This document shows, one piece after another, positions 35,519 to 44,937 of a stretch of 64,000 nucleotides of DNA (position 1 is its first letter; each line of letters starts with the position of its first letter). Under the pieces are notes generated by a model, which saw nothing but the letters and a program-made list of their open reading frames with translations, did no database searches and had not been told where the DNA came from. Where the stretch lies: NCBI RefSeq assembly GCF_030813355.1, contig NZ_JAUSUD010000007.1, forward strand, positions 124,001 to 188,000, read 5' to 3'. The DNA is from Metabacillus malikii. GTDB lineage: Bacteria > Bacillota > Bacilli > Bacillales > Bacillaceae. A program made the position numbers and the translations under genes.

Positions 35519-36508
35519 ATGTTCAAAAAGGTTAAACCGTTACTTATGTTAATAACAGGATTATCATTCATTATGATTTTGACTGGTTGTAGTGAAATGG
35601 CGATATTTGATCCGAAGGGACCTAATGCAAGAACATTACGTGATTTAATTATGTTTTCAATCTACTTTATGGTTGGCATTATGGTAGTTGTTTACGTCTT
35701 GTTTACCTTTGTTGTCGTGAAATATCGAGATCGTAAGGGTAGAGGTGATAAAGACTATGACCCTGATATGCATGGTAGTACAAAATTAGAAATCATTTGG
35801 ACAGTTATTCCGATAATAATCGTTATTTTGCTTTCAGTACCAACTGTTAATGCATTGTACGAATTAAGAGAGCCACCTAAAGATACGGCTCATAAAGAAC
35901 CGATTGTTATTCATGCAACATCAGCTGACTGGAAATGGATATTCTCATATCCAGGTGAAAATATTGAAACGATTAACTATGTGAATGTTCCAGAAGATCA
36001 TCCAGTTCTTTTCAAAATTACATCTGCAGATTCAATGAGTTCTTTCTGGGTACCACAAATCGGTGGTCAAGTATATGGGATGCCTGGAATGGTCAATGAG
36101 CTTTACTTACAAGCTGATGAGCCAGGTATTTATGAAGGTCGTAACTCTAACTTTACTGGTGCCGATATGGCTGACCATAAGTTTGATTTTGTGGCACTTG
36201 AAGAGGATGAGTATCAGGCTTGGGTAGAGGATACTCAAGAAAATAGTGAAAAATTGACTGAAGAAACGTACGAAAAACTAATGCTACCTGGAACTGTTGA
36301 TAAAATGACTTTCTCATCAACACATTTAGATATTGTTGATCACGGTATTGACTCAGGTGTCTATGCATTAAAGATTCGTGAGAAATATGGATATGAACAA
36401 GATAAACACGGTCACGGCGATGACATAAATGTCGATGAATTAGAGCCTGTTAAAGAAGTAGAGATAGAAGATACACAAGAAGAATCAGGACATCATCATC
36501 ACCACTAA
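35519..36508 (+). CDS. qoxA: Cytochrome aa3 menaquinol oxidase subunit II
   Basis: This is a 329-residue lipoprotein subunit with lipobox ILTGC, two membrane spans (about 43-66 and 92-112) and an extracytoplasmic cupredoxin domain. The CuA ligands of cytochrome c oxidases (two Cys, His, Met) are missing; the region reads [16 protein letters not shown]. It is therefore a quinol oxidase, QoxA, taking electrons from menaquinol. The C-terminus is acidic and ends in five histidines after an earlier HGHG, which is unusual. Start ATG follows AAGGGATGGTG. It is the first gene of qoxABCD. Confidence 0.92.
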   Translation: MFKKVKPLLMLITGLSFIMILTGCSEMAIFDPKGPNARTLRDLIMFSIYFMVGIMVVVYVLFTFVVVKYRDRKGRGDKDYDPDMHGSTKLEIIWTVIPIIIVILLSVPTVNALYELREPPKDTAHKEPIVIHATSADWKWIFSYPGENIETINYVNVPEDHPVLFKITSADSMSSFWVPQIGGQVYGMPGMVNELYLQADEPGIYEGRNSNFTGADMADHKFDFVALEEDEYQAWVEDTQENSEKLTEETYEKLMLPGTVDKMTFSSTHLDIVDHGIDSGVYALKIREKYGYEQDKHGHGDDINVDELEPVKEVEIEDTQEESGHHHHH

Positions 36509-36525
36509 GAGGGGAGGAACTACAC

Positions 36526-38484
36526 ATGTTTGATTTTATAAAAGATAATTTAATCCTTAATGACCCAATGTTAATTGGTGCAAATATATCGATATTATTA
36601 TCAATGATTGGGATTGTCTTTATCCTCACTTATTTCAAAAAGTGGAAATGGCTTTGGACAGAATGGTTAACAACTGTTGACCATAAGAAAATTGGTATTA
36701 TGTATATTATCGCAGCAGTTATTATGCTTTTCCGCGGTGGTGTCGACGCATTATTAATGAGGGCGCAATTAACAGTTCCTAATAATGAATTTTTAACATC
36801 ACAGCATTACAATGAAATTTTTACAACACATGGTACAATCATGATTATTTTTATGGCGATGCCATTTGTTATGGGGTTAATGAACGTTGTTGTTCCATTA
36901 CAAATTGGAGCTAGAGACGTTGCATTCCCGTATTTAAATGCACTAAGCTTTTGGTCATTCTTCTTCGGGGCGATTCTGTTTAATATTTCATTCGTATTTG
37001 GTGGTTCACCTGATGCTGGATGGACGAATTATGCACCGTTAGCAATTGAAGGAAGTACGGGACCAGGTATTAACTATTATCTGCTTGGGCTTCAAATCTC
37101 TGGTATCGGTACGTTATTAACAGGAATTAACTTTATCGTCACGATTATTAAAATGCGTGCACCTGGTATGACATTAATGAGAATGCCAATGTTTACTTGG
37201 ACATCATTAATTACAGCATTCATTATCGTGTTTGCATTCCCTGTTTTAACGGTTACTTTAGCGTTAATGACATTTGACCGTATATTCGGGTCACATTTCT
37301 TTACAATGGCTGATGGCGGTATGCCAATGCTTTGGGCGAACTTGTTCTGGATTTGGGGACACCCTGAAGTTTATATCGTTATATTACCAGCGTTTGGTAT
37401 TTTCTCGGAAATATTTTCAACTTTTGCGAAGAAAACACTATTCGGATATAAATCAATGGTCATCTCAATCGTCACGATTTCATTTTTAAGTATGCTCGTT
37501 TGGGTTCACCATTTCTTTACTATGGGTGGTTCGGCAGCAGTAAACTCAGTGTTCTCGATTACAACGATGGCGATTGCAATTCCAACAGGTATTAAAATCT
37601 TTAACTGGTTGTTAACACTGTATAAATCGAAAATTGAATTTACCGTTCCAATGCTATGGTCTGTAGGATTTATTCCAACATTCCTTATTGGTGGGGTAAC
37701 AGGTGTTATGTTAGGGATGGCAGCAGCTGACTTCCAATACCATAACAGTTACTTCCTAGTTGCTCACTTCCATTACACACTAATCGCAGGTACTGTGTTT
37801 GCATGTTTTGCCGGATTCGTTTTCTGGTATCCGAAAATGTTCGGGCATAAGATGAACGAGCGTTTAGGAAGATGGACGTTCTGGTTATTCACAATTGGAT
37901 TCAATGTATGTTTCTTACCACAGTTCCTTTTAGGTTTCGACGGTATGCCAAGACGTATTTACACTTATGGACCTGAAGATGGCTGGACCGGATTAAACGT
38001 TGTCTCAACAATCGGCGGTCTATTGATGGGTGTCGCGTTTATCGTGCTTGTATATAACGTATACTACAGCTTCCGTTACTCTAAAAGAGAAACTTCAGGC
38101 GATCCATGGGGTGTTGGTCGTACGTTAGAATGGGCAACAGCAACAACAGTTGCACCACATTATAACTTTGCGGTTGTTCCAGAAGTAAAAGGACTAGATG
38201 CTTTTTGGTTGATGAAACAAGAGAAAAAAGCAGGTAAGGATAAACCTGTTGAATATAAACCGATTCATATGCCAAGTAATGCAGGAACTCCATTTGTTAT
38301 ATCTGCCTTCTTCTTTGTTGCAGGCTTTGGTCTTGTTTTCAAATTGTGGTGGATGGCAATTATCGGCGGAATAGGGATTTTAGCATGCTTAGCGCTCCGT
38401 TCTCTACGTTCACACAAAGAGGATGAGGGCTTCTATGTTAGCGTTGAAGAAATAATTGAAACAGAACAGAATAAGGAGGCGTGA
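36526..38484 (+). CDS. qoxB: Cytochrome aa3 menaquinol oxidase subunit I
   Basis: This is the catalytic haem-copper subunit (652 residues, about 14-15 spans). It reduces oxygen to water at the haem a3-CuB site and pumps protons. Visible marks are [12 protein letters not shown], the haem ligand in [25 protein letters not shown] with the His-Tyr cross-link pair, the CuB pair in VWVHHFF, and the low-spin and high-spin haem ligands in [15 protein letters not shown]. It lies 17 bp after qoxA with its own GGGGAGG site. Length and motif order are normal. Confidence 0.96.
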   Translation: MFDFIKDNLILNDPMLIGANISILLSMIGIVFILTYFKKWKWLWTEWLTTVDHKKIGIMYIIAAVIMLFRGGVDALLMRAQLTVPNNEFLTSQHYNEIFTTHGTIMIIFMAMPFVMGLMNVVVPLQIGARDVAFPYLNALSFWSFFFGAILFNISFVFGGSPDAGWTNYAPLAIEGSTGPGINYYLLGLQISGIGTLLTGINFIVTIIKMRAPGMTLMRMPMFTWTSLITAFIIVFAFPVLTVTLALMTFDRIFGSHFFTMADGGMPMLWANLFWIWGHPEVYIVILPAFGIFSEIFSTFAKKTLFGYKSMVISIVTISFLSMLVWVHHFFTMGGSAAVNSVFSITTMAIAIPTGIKIFNWLLTLYKSKIEFTVPMLWSVGFIPTFLIGGVTGVMLGMAAADFQYHNSYFLVAHFHYTLIAGTVFACFAGFVFWYPKMFGHKMNERLGRWTFWLFTIGFNVCFLPQFLLGFDGMPRRIYTYGPEDGWTGLNVVSTIGGLLMGVAFIVLVYNVYYSFRYSKRETSGDPWGVGRTLEWATATTVAPHYNFAVVPEVKGLDAFWLMKQEKKAGKDKPVEYKPIHMPSNAGTPFVISAFFFVAGFGLVFKLWWMAIIGGIGILACLALRSLRSHKEDEGFYVSVEEIIETEQNKEA

Positions 38485-38488
38485 ATTA

Positions 38489-39106
38489 ATGGCACAAGTA
38501 AATAGTAATCTAAGTCCTGACACGCCCTTGGAATATCAATCTAGTATTGGTAGATTGAATATCTTCGGATTCTGGGTCTTCCTGGGCGCTGAAATGGCGT
38601 TATTTGCAACAATCTTTGCAACATTTTTTGTTCTTGATGGTCACACAGGTAGTGGTCCACTACCTAGTGAGCTTTTCGATTTAAAAAATACATTGATTAT
38701 GACGTTACTACTATTAACAAGTAGTTTCACAAGCGGCTTAGCAATACATGAAATGAGAAGAAACAATGTTAAGTCAATGGTGGTTTGGACAATTATCACC
38801 TTGTTGTTCGGATTAGGCTTCTTATATATGGAAATTGAAGAGTTTGTACACCTTGTCCATGAAGGAGCAAACATTGGTACAAATGCGTACTGGTCTAGCT
38901 TCTATTTCCTAACAGGTACACATGGTCTTCACGTATCATTGGGGATTGGCTGGATTATCTTAATTCTGTTACAAATTAAAAGTAGAGGTTTAACACCTGA
39001 TACAGCTAAGAAGGTCTTTATCTCAAGTCTTTATTGGCACTTTTTAGACTTCATCTGGATCTTCGTATTTACAGGTGTTTACCTATTAGGGATGGTGGGA
39101 TCATGA
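38489..39106 (+). CDS. qoxC: Cytochrome aa3 menaquinol oxidase subunit III
   Basis: This 205-residue, five-span subunit III has NIFGFWVFLGAEMALFATIFATFF near the N-terminus and FFLTGTHGLHVSLGIGW followed by SLYWHFLDFIWIFVF at the end. It stabilises subunit I and proton uptake. ATG 38489 follows AAGGAGG; the longer frame to 38456 overlaps qoxB. The qoxD start overlaps its stop by four bases. Confidence 0.94.
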   Translation: MAQVNSNLSPDTPLEYQSSIGRLNIFGFWVFLGAEMALFATIFATFFVLDGHTGSGPLPSELFDLKNTLIMTLLLLTSSFTSGLAIHEMRRNNVKSMVVWTIITLLFGLGFLYMEIEEFVHLVHEGANIGTNAYWSSFYFLTGTHGLHVSLGIGWIILILLQIKSRGLTPDTAKKVFISSLYWHFLDFIWIFVFTGVYLLGMVGS

Positions 39107-39399
39107 GTAGTAAAACAAATAATCACCATTTTCCATGGTCACAGCTCATCGGATTTATCTTATCTGTCGGTTTAACCTTCTTAGCTGTATATCTCGGACT
39201 TCATGCAGGTCTTGCAATAAACATAGTAATTGTGATGGTTTTTGTGCTTGCTTTTTTACAAGCAGCGATTCAATTGTTTATGTTTATGCACGTTACTGAA
39301 GGAGAAGGCAGATGGCAAGTAGGTAAAATGCTATCAGCAACATTGATTGCGATTATAATTGTTGTAGGCTCAGTTTGGGTTATGACATCGATGCACTAA
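39103..39399 (+). CDS. qoxD: Cytochrome aa3 menaquinol oxidase subunit IV
   Basis: This 98-residue, three-span subunit IV has the family stretch FVLAFLQAAIQLFMFMHVTEGEG. It starts with ATGA overlapping the qoxC stop and ends the operon, with a strong terminator 18 bp on. The role is structural within the oxidase. Confidence 0.92.
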   Translation: MSSKTNNHHFPWSQLIGFILSVGLTFLAVYLGLHAGLAINIVIVMVFVLAFLQAAIQLFMFMHVTEGEGRWQVGKMLSATLIAIIIVVGSVWVMTSMH

Positions 39400-39417
39400 T
39401 GTTGTAGTTAAAGTACA

Positions 39418-39450
39418 AACCCCTAAGGAAATTCCTTGGGGGTTTTTTAT
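39418..39450 (+). terminator. Terminator of the qox operon
   Basis: ACCCCTAAGG and CCTTGGGGGT form a stem of about 10 bp with one T-G pair, followed by six T. Confidence 0.9.
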
Positions 39451-39679
39451 GGAATGGAAATTGAATTTGGTTAAGCCACTTGTTTTATAGTCTTTAGCAA
39501 AATTGGCGTGTATTTTAAAGCTTGGCTGTTTTCGAAGACATTGTTGCTTTATACATAGTTTGGCGTTTTGGGTTGGTCTCTTTTTGCAGTACTCAAGGGT
39601 AGCGGGGAGGGTGGTGAGCCTGACTAGCTTCGTCGGTACAAACAAGCAATAAGTCATCATCAATTCGCCATTCAGCTCA

Positions 39680-39870
39680 TTGTGCTTTCTTTGGTCTTAG
39701 TCGATGCCCCTCCAGTTTGTACGTCGATGGGCAAGCCGCCAACGCTTTTCGTACTCCTCATTGTAAACCGCCTGCTCACGTCTAACCTTTCCCACGCTTC
39801 CCGCAGGAGTCTCGCACTTACGCTCCAACCAACCCTTAATAAAGTGTGTGCTAAGAGCAACAATCTTTTA
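39680..39870 (-). repeat. Dispersed Bacillaceae-type palindromic repeat
   Basis: On the minus strand the segment reads TTGGAGCGTAAGTGCGAGAC, then TCCTGCGGGAAGCG and further GC-rich palindromic sequence. It is clearly richer in GC than its surroundings. From memory, this motif is scattered between genes in many Bacillaceae genomes; its function is unknown. Short frames inside it are artefacts. No transposase is present. Confidence 0.6.
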
Positions 39871-39938
39871 GAATAGAGCCTAAAAAAGTGAAAGTCTTCT
39901 ACACGAAAATCATTTTTATAAGAAAACAAATTTATGTA

Positions 39939-39998
39939 TTGTACAAACTATTTTTGTATGGTATATTTTATTTGCAAGTTAAGCGCAAACGATTTCGC
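39939..39998 (+). promoter_or_regulatory. Promoter and LacI-type operator of the second sugar ABC operon
   Basis: TTGTAC (39939-39944), 17 bases, then TATATT (39962-39967) form a good promoter. GCGCAAACGATTTCGC at 39983-39998 is a CG-centred pseudo-palindrome just past the start site, the standard place for a LacI-family repressor. A related sequence GCGCAATCGTTTTCC lies at 40102-40116. Confidence 0.65.
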
Positions 39999-40149
39999 AC
40001 ATTTTGCACAAATGATTACGGATACATTTTTCACTATTTTATAATTCATAACTGATTAATGAAATATTCGAAAAGAGTACTCTATTCAATTTTAACCATT
40101 TGCGCAATCGTTTTCCTTAACTGATAGATTAAAAAATGGGGGTATAAAG

Positions 40150-41454
40150 ATGAAACGCAAAAAAATCGTATTAGGGCTTATTTCAATTTTCTTTCTTGTA
40201 AGCGTTGTATTAGCGGGATGCTCTTCCTCTGGTGATTCAGGAGATAAGAAAGCAGATGGAGATAAAGTAACGTTAGATATTTTTCAATTTAAAGTAGAAT
40301 TTAAGGATCAATTTGAAGACGTAGCTAAGCAATATGAAGAAGCAAACCCTGGCGTGAAAATCAACATCCAAACGGTTGGCGGTGGCGAAGATTACGGTGC
40401 AGCATTAAGATCTAAATTTGCTTCAGGTGATGAGCCAGCTATCTTCAATATCGGTGGACCAACAGATGTTATTGACTGGGAAGATAATTTAGCTGACTTA
40501 ACAAAAACAAAATCAGCAGAAGCAGCACTAGAAGGAACACTTGACGGTGTGACAAAGGATGGAAAAGTTCTCGGATTACCATTTAACCAAGAAGGCTACG
40601 GATTAATCTATAATACTGAAATCTTTGAGAAAGCTGGAATTAATCCAGAAGATATTAAAGATATGGCTTCATTAGAAGCAGCAGTTGACACATTGGATAA
40701 GAAAAAGGGTGACCTTGGACTTGATGCAGTATTTGCATTACCAGGTAAAGAAACATGGGTAACTGGACAACATTTAGCGAATGCATTTATTGCACCAGAA
40801 TTTGAGGGGAATGTAACAAAAGCATTCGAATCGAAAACAATTGGGTTTGAGTATAGCGATGCAATGAAAGCATTCCTTGATTTACAAAACAAATATTCAG
40901 TACAACCGACAGTAAGCCTTGACTATTCACAACAAGTTGAAGAATTATTCTCAACAGGAAAAGTTGCAATGATTCAACAAGGTAACTGGGTATACGGTTC
41001 AATCGCTGGTATTGACGAAGAGTTAGCGAACAACAAAGTAGATTTCTTACCGATTCCTGTTCCGGGCTATAAAGAAGATTCAATTCCAGTAGGAGTACCA
41101 ATGTATTGGGCTGTAAATAGCCAGAAAGATGAAAAAGTAGTTGAAGAAGCTAGTAAGTTCCTAGATTGGTTATACACATCTGACGAAGGGAAAGAAGTCG
41201 TCATTAACGACTTTAAATTCGTTCCGGCATATGAAGGTTACGATGCATCAAAAATTACTGACCCACTATCAAAATCAATATATGAATATTCAGAAGCTGG
41301 TAAAACAATTGGTTGGACATTCAGTGGTTATCCTTTAAACTGGGCACAAAATGTTTTAGGAGCAAATATGCAAAAATATTTACTAGATGAAGCGTCATGG
41401 GAAGAAATCATTGAAGAATCAAAAGCAGCTTGGGAAGAATCTAGAGCAGAATAA
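40150..41454 (+). CDS. Sugar-binding lipoprotein, family 1 (maltodextrin-like)
   Basis: This 434-residue extracellular solute-binding protein has signal peptide and lipobox VLAGC at about 19-23. The mature chain has the sugar-binding family 1 pattern, with YEEANPGVKINIQTVGGG, DGVTKDGKVLGLPFNQEGYGLIYN, MIQQGNWVYG and VPMYWAVNSQKDEKVVEEASKFLDWL. Together with the two permeases downstream and the GH13 alpha-glucosidase, an alpha-glucoside or maltooligosaccharide is the likely substrate, but this is inference. Two hairpins separate it from the permease genes. Confidence 0.9.
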   Translation: MKRKKIVLGLISIFFLVSVVLAGCSSSGDSGDKKADGDKVTLDIFQFKVEFKDQFEDVAKQYEEANPGVKINIQTVGGGEDYGAALRSKFASGDEPAIFNIGGPTDVIDWEDNLADLTKTKSAEAALEGTLDGVTKDGKVLGLPFNQEGYGLIYNTEIFEKAGINPEDIKDMASLEAAVDTLDKKKGDLGLDAVFALPGKETWVTGQHLANAFIAPEFEGNVTKAFESKTIGFEYSDAMKAFLDLQNKYSVQPTVSLDYSQQVEELFSTGKVAMIQQGNWVYGSIAGIDEELANNKVDFLPIPVPGYKEDSIPVGVPMYWAVNSQKDEKVVEEASKFLDWLYTSDEGKEVVINDFKFVPAYEGYDASKITDPLSKSIYEYSEAGKTIGWTFSGYPLNWAQNVLGANMQKYLLDEASWEEIIEESKAAWEESRAE

Positions 41455-41472
41455 TCTGAATAAATAGGGTCA

Positions 41473-41562
41473 GTCCTCTTTCAGTAATTGGGGGCTGTCC
41501 TATACCTAATAAGTGGGTCATTCCATAATAGAAAACACTTTATGCTTTCTATTATGGAGTGC
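41473..41562 (+). terminator. Two hairpins between binding-protein and permease genes
   Basis: AGTCCTC/GGGGGCT pair near 41475-41507. CATTCCATAATAGAAA (41519-41534) pairs with TTTCTATTATGGAGTG (41546-41561) over 16 bp with one wobble and an 11-base loop. There is no long U tract, which suits partial termination or 3'-end protection that keeps binding-protein mRNA in excess. Confidence 0.7.
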
Positions 41563-41692
41563 CTTACTTATTTATAAGATTGAATGGTTACTAACTATGT
41601 CCACTTCGTTAATCGAACGAACATTGTTTTCACGAATATAAAAAAATTAAATGTTATTTATGGTCTACTTTTCATCATTGGGGGGAAATGAC

Positions 41693-42553
41693 ATGCGTAC
41701 TCGCGATTTGGCCTATTGGTTATTTTTGGCACCAGTATTATTGGCGTTACTATTAGTCATCATTGTGCCTTTACTTATAGGAGTTTATTATTCATTTACA
41801 GATTGGAATGGAATTAAAGTCGGTTCCTTTGTAGGATTCGAGAATTACATTGATGCGTTTAAAGATAAAGAGTTTATCGCATCATTATGGTTCACTGTTA
41901 AATTCTCGGTTGTCTCAATTATTTTAACGAATGTGATTGGGCTAGGATTAGCTCTAATTGTGACAACAAAAATTAAATCAAGCAAACTATTAAGAACGGT
42001 ATTCTTCATGCCAAACTTAATCGGTGGGTTAATATTAGGGTTTATATGGCAGTTTATCTTTATTAAAGTATTTGCTGGTCTTGGAGATATTTTAGGAATT
42101 GAAGGCTTAAAAGGTTGGTTATCGACAACCGAGACAGGGTTCTGGGGCTTAGTTATTTTAATGAGTTGGCAAATGTCTGGTTACATTATGATTATTTACA
42201 TTGCTTATTTAGAAGGCTTACCAGGTGAATTGTTAGAAGCAGCTGAAATTGATGGAGCAGGTCCCCTCAAGCGGTTCCGATATGTCATTTTCCCACTTGT
42301 AGCACCAGCATTTACAGTAAGTATGTTCTTAACATTATCAAATTCATTTAAGTTATATGACCAAAACCTTTCATTAACAGCAGGTGGTCCATATAATTCA
42401 ACACAAATGGTTGCGATGGAAATATTCAAAACGGCGTTTGGCGAAACGGAAATGGCCTTTGCGCAATCGAAAGCGGTTATCTTCTTTATTATTGTCGCGG
42501 TGATATCTTTAACACAGGTATATATAAATAAGAAGCGGGAGGTTGAAATGTAA
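41693..42553 (+). CDS. ABC sugar permease, MalF/UgpA type
   Basis: This 286-residue, six-span permease has LFLAPVLLALLLVIIVPL at the N-terminus and the docking loop EAAEIDGAGPLKRFRYVIFPLV. I chose ATG 41693, seven bases after GGGGGG; the earlier ATG at 41651 has no site. The stop overlaps the next start by one base (TAATG). It forms the channel with the second permease. No ATPase is encoded here. Confidence 0.92.
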   Translation: MRTRDLAYWLFLAPVLLALLLVIIVPLLIGVYYSFTDWNGIKVGSFVGFENYIDAFKDKEFIASLWFTVKFSVVSIILTNVIGLGLALIVTTKIKSSKLLRTVFFMPNLIGGLILGFIWQFIFIKVFAGLGDILGIEGLKGWLSTTETGFWGLVILMSWQMSGYIMIIYIAYLEGLPGELLEAAEIDGAGPLKRFRYVIFPLVAPAFTVSMFLTLSNSFKLYDQNLSLTAGGPYNSTQMVAMEIFKTAFGETEMAFAQSKAVIFFIIVAVISLTQVYINKKREVEM

Positions 42554-43368
42554 TGCGTAAAAAGAAACTACTTCCTGTTGAAATACTTGGGATTATCCTC
42601 GGAATTATTTGGCTATCACCTTTTTATTTGATGATAGTAAACTCTTTTAAAACGAAAAAAGAAATCTTCACAGATGTATTAAAGTTACCTAGTGAATTTA
42701 CGTTTGATAACTATATTGAAGCGTTTGAAGAGCTCGAATTTATGCATACACTAATGAATTCACTCATTATAACGGTAATTAGTGTATTTATTATTATCAT
42801 CTTCTCTTCAATGGCTGCTTACGCGTTATCTCGTAATAAAAGCAAAATGAGTACAGTATTGTTTATGCTATTTGTCGCAGCGATGTTAATCCCTTTCCAA
42901 TCGGTGATGATTCCACTTATCACTGTGTTCGGTCAGGCTGATATGCTAAACCGAGTCGGACTTATTTTTATGTACCTAGGCTTTGGAAGCAGCTTATCGA
43001 TTTTCTTATTTCATGGTACATTAAATGGTATTTCTAAATCATTGGATGAGGCAGCAACGATTGACGGCTGTAACAAGTTTCAAGTGTTTTGGTACATTAT
43101 CTTCCCGATGCTCAAGCCAATTACTGTGACAGTTGCCATTTTAAATATTATTTACATTTGGAACGATTATTTATTACCATCACTCGTCATCAACCAAGAA
43201 GGCTTACAAACAATACCATTAAAGATGTTCTTCTTCTTCGGTGAATATACAAAACAATGGCATTTAGCATTAGCTGGTTTAACAATTGCAATTATTCCAG
43301 TTATCTTAGTTTACTTCCTTGCTCAACGTGAAATTATTAAAGGTATGACGGAAGGTGCGGTTAAGTAA
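42553..43368 (+). CDS. ABC sugar permease, MalG/UgpE type
   Basis: This 271-residue, six-span permease has LSPFYLMIVNSFKTKKEIF at the start, the docking loop EAATIDGCNKFQVFWYIIFPML and the end IIKGMTEGAVK. It is translationally coupled to the first permease. Together with the lipoprotein it makes a complete importer apart from the ATPase. Confidence 0.92.
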   Translation: MRKKKLLPVEILGIILGIIWLSPFYLMIVNSFKTKKEIFTDVLKLPSEFTFDNYIEAFEELEFMHTLMNSLIITVISVFIIIIFSSMAAYALSRNKSKMSTVLFMLFVAAMLIPFQSVMIPLITVFGQADMLNRVGLIFMYLGFGSSLSIFLFHGTLNGISKSLDEAATIDGCNKFQVFWYIIFPMLKPITVTVAILNIIYIWNDYLLPSLVINQEGLQTIPLKMFFFFGEYTKQWHLALAGLTIAIIPVILVYFLAQREIIKGMTEGAVK

Positions 43369-43762
43369 GTTAAATTAACCTACAAGATTTGAATAGACAG
43401 TAAAATGACTGATGGTTGCATTCCTTAAACTAAAGCTTTGTCTAAAAATGTTGTATATAGGCGGTACAGTTTTTTATATAGAAGAGATCAGAGAAGTTAA
43501 CAACATCGGTGTAAGGGTATCTTTTCGCAATGTAATGAAAAAGAAAAAGTTACCATTCGTTATTTCATCAAGTAAAATGATGGTATAACAAATAAGTATG
43601 ATAATTAAGGAAAGAAAGAATGAATTTAAATCCGCATTTGGTATACTTAGTTTCAGATAATGAATAGATAAAACTTTCGTTGATAATGCAAAAGTACTAG
43701 ATAGATATAAAGTGTTATAGAATCACATATTGAGTAGGCTTTTGGTTAAGGAGGCAACAACT
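43369..43762. other. Intergenic region before the LacI-family gene
   Basis: These 394 bp are AT-rich. I see no hairpin terminator, consensus promoter, repeat or credible frame. AAGGAGG at 43748-43754 is the ribosome site of the regulator. Confidence 0.5.
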
Positions 43763-44785
43763 ATGGTCGTTACAATTAAAGATGTTGCAAAAAAGGCAAA
43801 TGTAGCACCTTCAACTGTATCAAGGGTAATTGCTAATAGTCCTAGAATTAGTGAAAAAACAAAAAAACGTGTTCGTGAAGTGATGGAGGAATTAGGGTAT
43901 TATCCAAACTTTCAAGCGCGGAGTTTAGCGGCTAAAAGTACACAATCAATTGGCGTCATCATGCCGAATTCTGCTTATCACGCATTCCAAAATCCGTTCT
44001 TCCCTGAAGTATTAAGAGGAATCAGTAAGAATGCCCATGCTAATAAATATGGCATTTACTTATCAACAGGGTCGACTAGTGAGGAAATCTATACAGAAGT
44101 AGCATCAATGGTACAAGGTAGACGTGTAGATGGAGTAATATTACTGTATTCACGTATTAATGATAAAACGATGAAGTTTTTACAGGAGATGGACTTTCCA
44201 TTTACAGTTGTTGGGAGACCTTTCCAAAATGAGGAGCGAATTACGTACGTAGATAACGATAATATTTTTATTACAAAAGAAGTAACAAATTACCTAATTG
44301 ATTTAGGACATCGAAATATCGCTTTTGTTGGTGGAAGTGCAGAATTTGTCGTCACGCTCGACAGGTTGAATGGATATAAGCTTGCACTGAATGAAGCGGG
44401 TATACGATTTAATAAAGAATATATGGTACATGAGGAATTCATTAAAGATAACGGCAAAGAAGCGATTAAATCATTAATGGAGCTTGAATCGCCGCCAACT
44501 GCACTCGTGACACAGGATGATTTAATTGCATATGAAATGATTAGTCATCTAGAGGATATGAAAATTAGAGTACCTGAAGATATGTCAATTGTCAGCTTCA
44601 ATAACTTAATGCTGTCAGAGCATTCAAAGCCACCATTAACATCAGTGGATATTTGCACATACCAACTAGGATTTGAAGCGACAAACTGTCTGATTGAAAA
44701 AATTGAAAAACCAGATACATTACCAAAAAGGACGACAATTCCAACGAAATTCATTAAACGTAAGTCATGTGAAAGAAAACTATAA
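43763..44785 (+). CDS. LacI-family regulator, probable repressor of the alpha-glucoside genes
   Basis: This 340-residue regulator starts with a LacI helix-turn-helix (TIKDVAKKANVAPSTVSRVIAN) and the hinge helix PNFQARSLAAK. A periplasmic-binding-protein-like sensor domain of about 270 residues follows. ATG 43763 follows AAGGAGG by eight bases; the frame extending to 43730 is not needed. Location between the importer and the GH13 gene suggests it binds the operator at 39983-39998 and responds to maltose or a related sugar, in the manner of MalR-type proteins. Confidence 0.9.
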   Translation: MVVTIKDVAKKANVAPSTVSRVIANSPRISEKTKKRVREVMEELGYYPNFQARSLAAKSTQSIGVIMPNSAYHAFQNPFFPEVLRGISKNAHANKYGIYLSTGSTSEEIYTEVASMVQGRRVDGVILLYSRINDKTMKFLQEMDFPFTVVGRPFQNEERITYVDNDNIFITKEVTNYLIDLGHRNIAFVGGSAEFVVTLDRLNGYKLALNEAGIRFNKEYMVHEEFIKDNGKEAIKSLMELESPPTALVTQDDLIAYEMISHLEDMKIRVPEDMSIVSFNNLMLSEHSKPPLTSVDICTYQLGFEATNCLIEKIEKPDTLPKRTTIPTKFIKRKSCERKL

Positions 44786-44937
44786 TAAAGACAATTTTAT
44801 AAAGAATATACTTTATTTACATTACGGGGAAGTTGTAATGTATAAAAACGTACATCGTGGGAATTTTCAGGGAGGGTGTTTTCTGAAATATTTATAGAAA
44901 TACCTCTGTAGAAAACAGACAAAGTGAGGAATTAAAA

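Noticed and set aside
35519-39399. Cytochrome c oxidase (ctaCDEF)
   Set aside because: Subunit II lacks the CuA ligands and a cytochrome c domain, so the operon is the menaquinol oxidase qoxABCD.
39672-39929. Frames in the GC-rich repeat after qox
   Set aside because: They arise from the dispersed repeat and have no ribosome site or recognisable domain.
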